Source: Caballeronia sp. dw_19 (GTDB lineage Bacteria > Pseudomonadota > Gammaproteobacteria > Burkholderiales > Burkholderiaceae). From it: DNA of 64,000 nucleotides. Shown here in pieces: positions 62,647-64,000 of this stretch. The number at the start of each line of letters is the position of its first letter. The stretch's first letter is position 1. The notes below the pieces were generated by a model. It saw only the letters and a list, made by a program, of their open reading frames with translations. It made no database searches and was not told the origin of the DNA. The position numbers and the translations under genes were made by a program. The stretch spans positions 227,567-291,566 of the forward strand of contig NZ_JAAVUQ010000008.1 of assembly GCF_018449515.1 (NCBI RefSeq). The letters run 5' to 3'.

Positions 62647-63846
62647 ATGAGCAGTAATCGCGGCGTCGTGTATCTGGGGCAGGGCAAGGTTGAAGTGCAA
62701 TCCATCGACTATCCGAAGATGGTCGATCCGAGCGGCCGGCAGATCGGTCATGGCGTGATTCTCAAGGTGGTCACCACGAATATTTGCGGGTCGGACCAGC
62801 ATATGGTGCGGGGCCGCACGACGGCTCAGGTCGGCCTTGTGCTCGGGCATGAGATTACCGGCGAGGTGATTGAGATTGGACGCGACGTGGAGACGCTCAA
62901 GATTGGCGATCTGGTTTCGGTGCCGTTCAACGTAGCGTGCGGCCGCTGTCCGACTTGCAAGGCGCAGAACACGGGCGTGTGCCTGAACGTCAATCCGTCG
63001 CGTGCGGGCGGTGCCTATGGGTACGTGGACATGGGCGGCTGGATCGGCGGTCAGGCTGAATACGTGTTGGTCCCGTACGCCGATTTCAATCTCCTGAAGT
63101 TTCCCGACCGCGACCAGGCGATGTCGAAGATCCGCGATCTCACGTGCCTTTCCGACATCCTGCCCACGGGCTATCACGGTGCCGTGATGGCGGGTGTCAA
63201 GCCGGGTTCGACGGTGTATATCGCGGGCGCGGGTCCGGTCGGAATGGCCGCGGCGGCATCCGCTCGTTTGCTGGGCGCAGCTTGTACGATAGTCGGCGAC
63301 ATGAACGAAGAGCGTCTCGCGCATGCGCGCAAGGTTGGCTTTGAGACCGTGGATTTATCGAAGGATGCAACGCTTGGCGAGCAGATCGCGGCCATTCTCG
63401 GAACGCCGGAAGTGGATTGCGCGGTCGATTGCGTCGGCTTCGAGGCGCATGGTCACGGCAGCAGTGGAAGCCATCAGGAAGCGCCTGCCACGGTGCTGAA
63501 TTCGCTGATGGAGATCACGCGGGTAGCGGGTGCGATCGGCATTCCGGGACTCTATGTCACCGACGATCCAGGCGCCGCCGATGCAGCCGCGAGGAAGGGT
63601 GCGCTGAGCATTCGCTTCGGGTTGGGCTGGGCGAAATCGCATTCGTTTTTCACTGGGCAGACGCCGGTCATGAAGTACAACCAGAACCTGATGCAGGCTA
63701 TTTTGTGGGATCGCTTGCCGATTGCGGATATTGTTAATGTGTCGGTGGTGACGCTTGATCAGGCGCCGGATGGGTATCGGCAATTTGATGGTGGTGCGCC
63801 GCGGAAGTTCGTGATTGACCCGCACGGGATGTTGAAAGCGGCCTAG
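62647..63846 (+). CDS. fdhA: Glutathione-independent formaldehyde dehydrogenase
   Basis: A 399-residue zinc enzyme of the medium-chain dehydrogenase family, the same length as the Pseudomonas putida enzyme that oxidises formaldehyde to formate with tightly bound NAD. Catalytic zinc ligands C47 (NICGSDQHM), H68 (LGHEITGE) and D170 fit that enzyme shifted by one, and the four structural-zinc cysteines are C98, C101, C104 and C112 (ACGRCPTCKAQNTGVC). The nucleotide fold has IAGAGPVGM near 193. The ATG at 62647 follows AAGGAGA; the longer frame to 62545 is rejected. It is divergent from betI and probably removes formaldehyde from methyl-group oxidation. Confidence 0.94.
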   Translation: MSSNRGVVYLGQGKVEVQSIDYPKMVDPSGRQIGHGVILKVVTTNICGSDQHMVRGRTTAQVGLVLGHEITGEVIEIGRDVETLKIGDLVSVPFNVACGRCPTCKAQNTGVCLNVNPSRAGGAYGYVDMGGWIGGQAEYVLVPYADFNLLKFPDRDQAMSKIRDLTCLSDILPTGYHGAVMAGVKPGSTVYIAGAGPVGMAAAASARLLGAACTIVGDMNEERLAHARKVGFETVDLSKDATLGEQIAAILGTPEVDCAVDCVGFEAHGHGSSGSHQEAPATVLNSLMEITRVAGAIGIPGLYVTDDPGAADAAARKGALSIRFGLGWAKSHSFFTGQTPVMKYNQNLMQAILWDRLPIADIVNVSVVTLDQAPDGYRQFDGGAPRKFVIDPHGMLKAA

Positions 63847-63874
63847 GGGGGTCGTTCGCACTTGGGGTTGGGCG

Positions 63875-64000
63875 TTGGGGTTCGTGGTCGGGGGCAGTGC
63901 TGGGTTGGTCGGTTCTGGGGTTAGTGGTCGGGGTCTATGCCGGGTTGCTGCTTTCCATGTTAGTGGTCTGCGTGAGTCGGATATTCTCTTTATCACTATT
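63875..64000 (+). repeat. 3'-end repeat element, copy C (after fdhA), cut by the window edge
   Basis: From about 63875 the sequence repeats the GTTAGTGGTCGGGGT-type units and then the start of the core (GGGTTGCTGCTTTC, GTTAGTGGTCTGCG, TTCTCTTTATCACTATT), matching the opening of copy A. It begins about 30 bases past the fdhA stop and runs off the right edge. Confidence 0.85.

Overview
The window looks like part of a secondary replicon (chromid or megaplasmid) of a Burkholderia sensu lato species, probably Caballeronia or Paraburkholderia. The reasons are high-GC coding sequence, a Rep_3-type initiator with iterons, a parAB locus with palindromic TTTATGCGCATAAA sites, and gene sets typical of this group (betIBA, sarcosine oxidase, choline ABC transporter, chaperone-usher fimbriae). 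The genus assignment is inference; the rep/par module is seen directly.

Layout. 1-7.1 kb is the replication and partition block: a partial KfrA-like gene, a 1.7 kb iteron-bearing origin, repA, convergent parA-parB, and a gene-poor flank with two more parS sites. 7.1-13.7 kb is a metabolic cluster: GntP-type permease, DUF1272 protein, Fae-like protein, aldo/keto reductase, aldehyde dehydrogenase and MFS transporter. 14.0-18.3 kb is a short fimbrial operon (pilin, chaperone, usher) with no adhesin. 18.5-23.8 kb carries a LysR regulator, a Pat-like acetyltransferase with a shortened ATP-grasp region, an unknown protein and an IclR regulator. 24.0-28.9 kb is a sugar-acid catabolic cluster (split UxaA-type dehydratase, aldo/keto reductase, lactonase-like amidohydrolase, FAH-family hydrolase), best matching a non-phosphorylative L-fucose-type route. 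29.2-38 kb is mixed: thioesterase, AGE epimerase, MgtC, an unknown membrane-anchored protein, an aldehyde dehydrogenase remnant, DUF3100 and FUSC membrane proteins. 38-43 kb has two small proteins, a 3-hydroxyacyl-CoA dehydrogenase-like gene coupled to a flavin reductase-like gene, and a chemoreceptor.

43.5-64 kb is dominated by choline and betaine metabolism. ChoV, ChoW and ChoX import choline; BetA and BetB oxidise it to glycine betaine; sarcosine oxidase SoxBDAG converts sarcosine to glycine with formaldehyde or methylene-THF; a FolB-like enzyme may supply folate; FdhA oxidises free formaldehyde; SdaA deaminates serine to pyruvate. Betaine and dimethylglycine demethylation and glycine hydroxymethyltransferase are not in the window. 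A long palindrome between betI and fdhA is a likely BetI operator.

The most unusual features are an exact iteron copy 11 kb from the origin on the opposite strand, and a family of roughly 330 bp repeats, three copies in all, each placed just 3' of a gene and in that gene's orientation. No tRNA, rRNA, CRISPR array or transposase gene was found.
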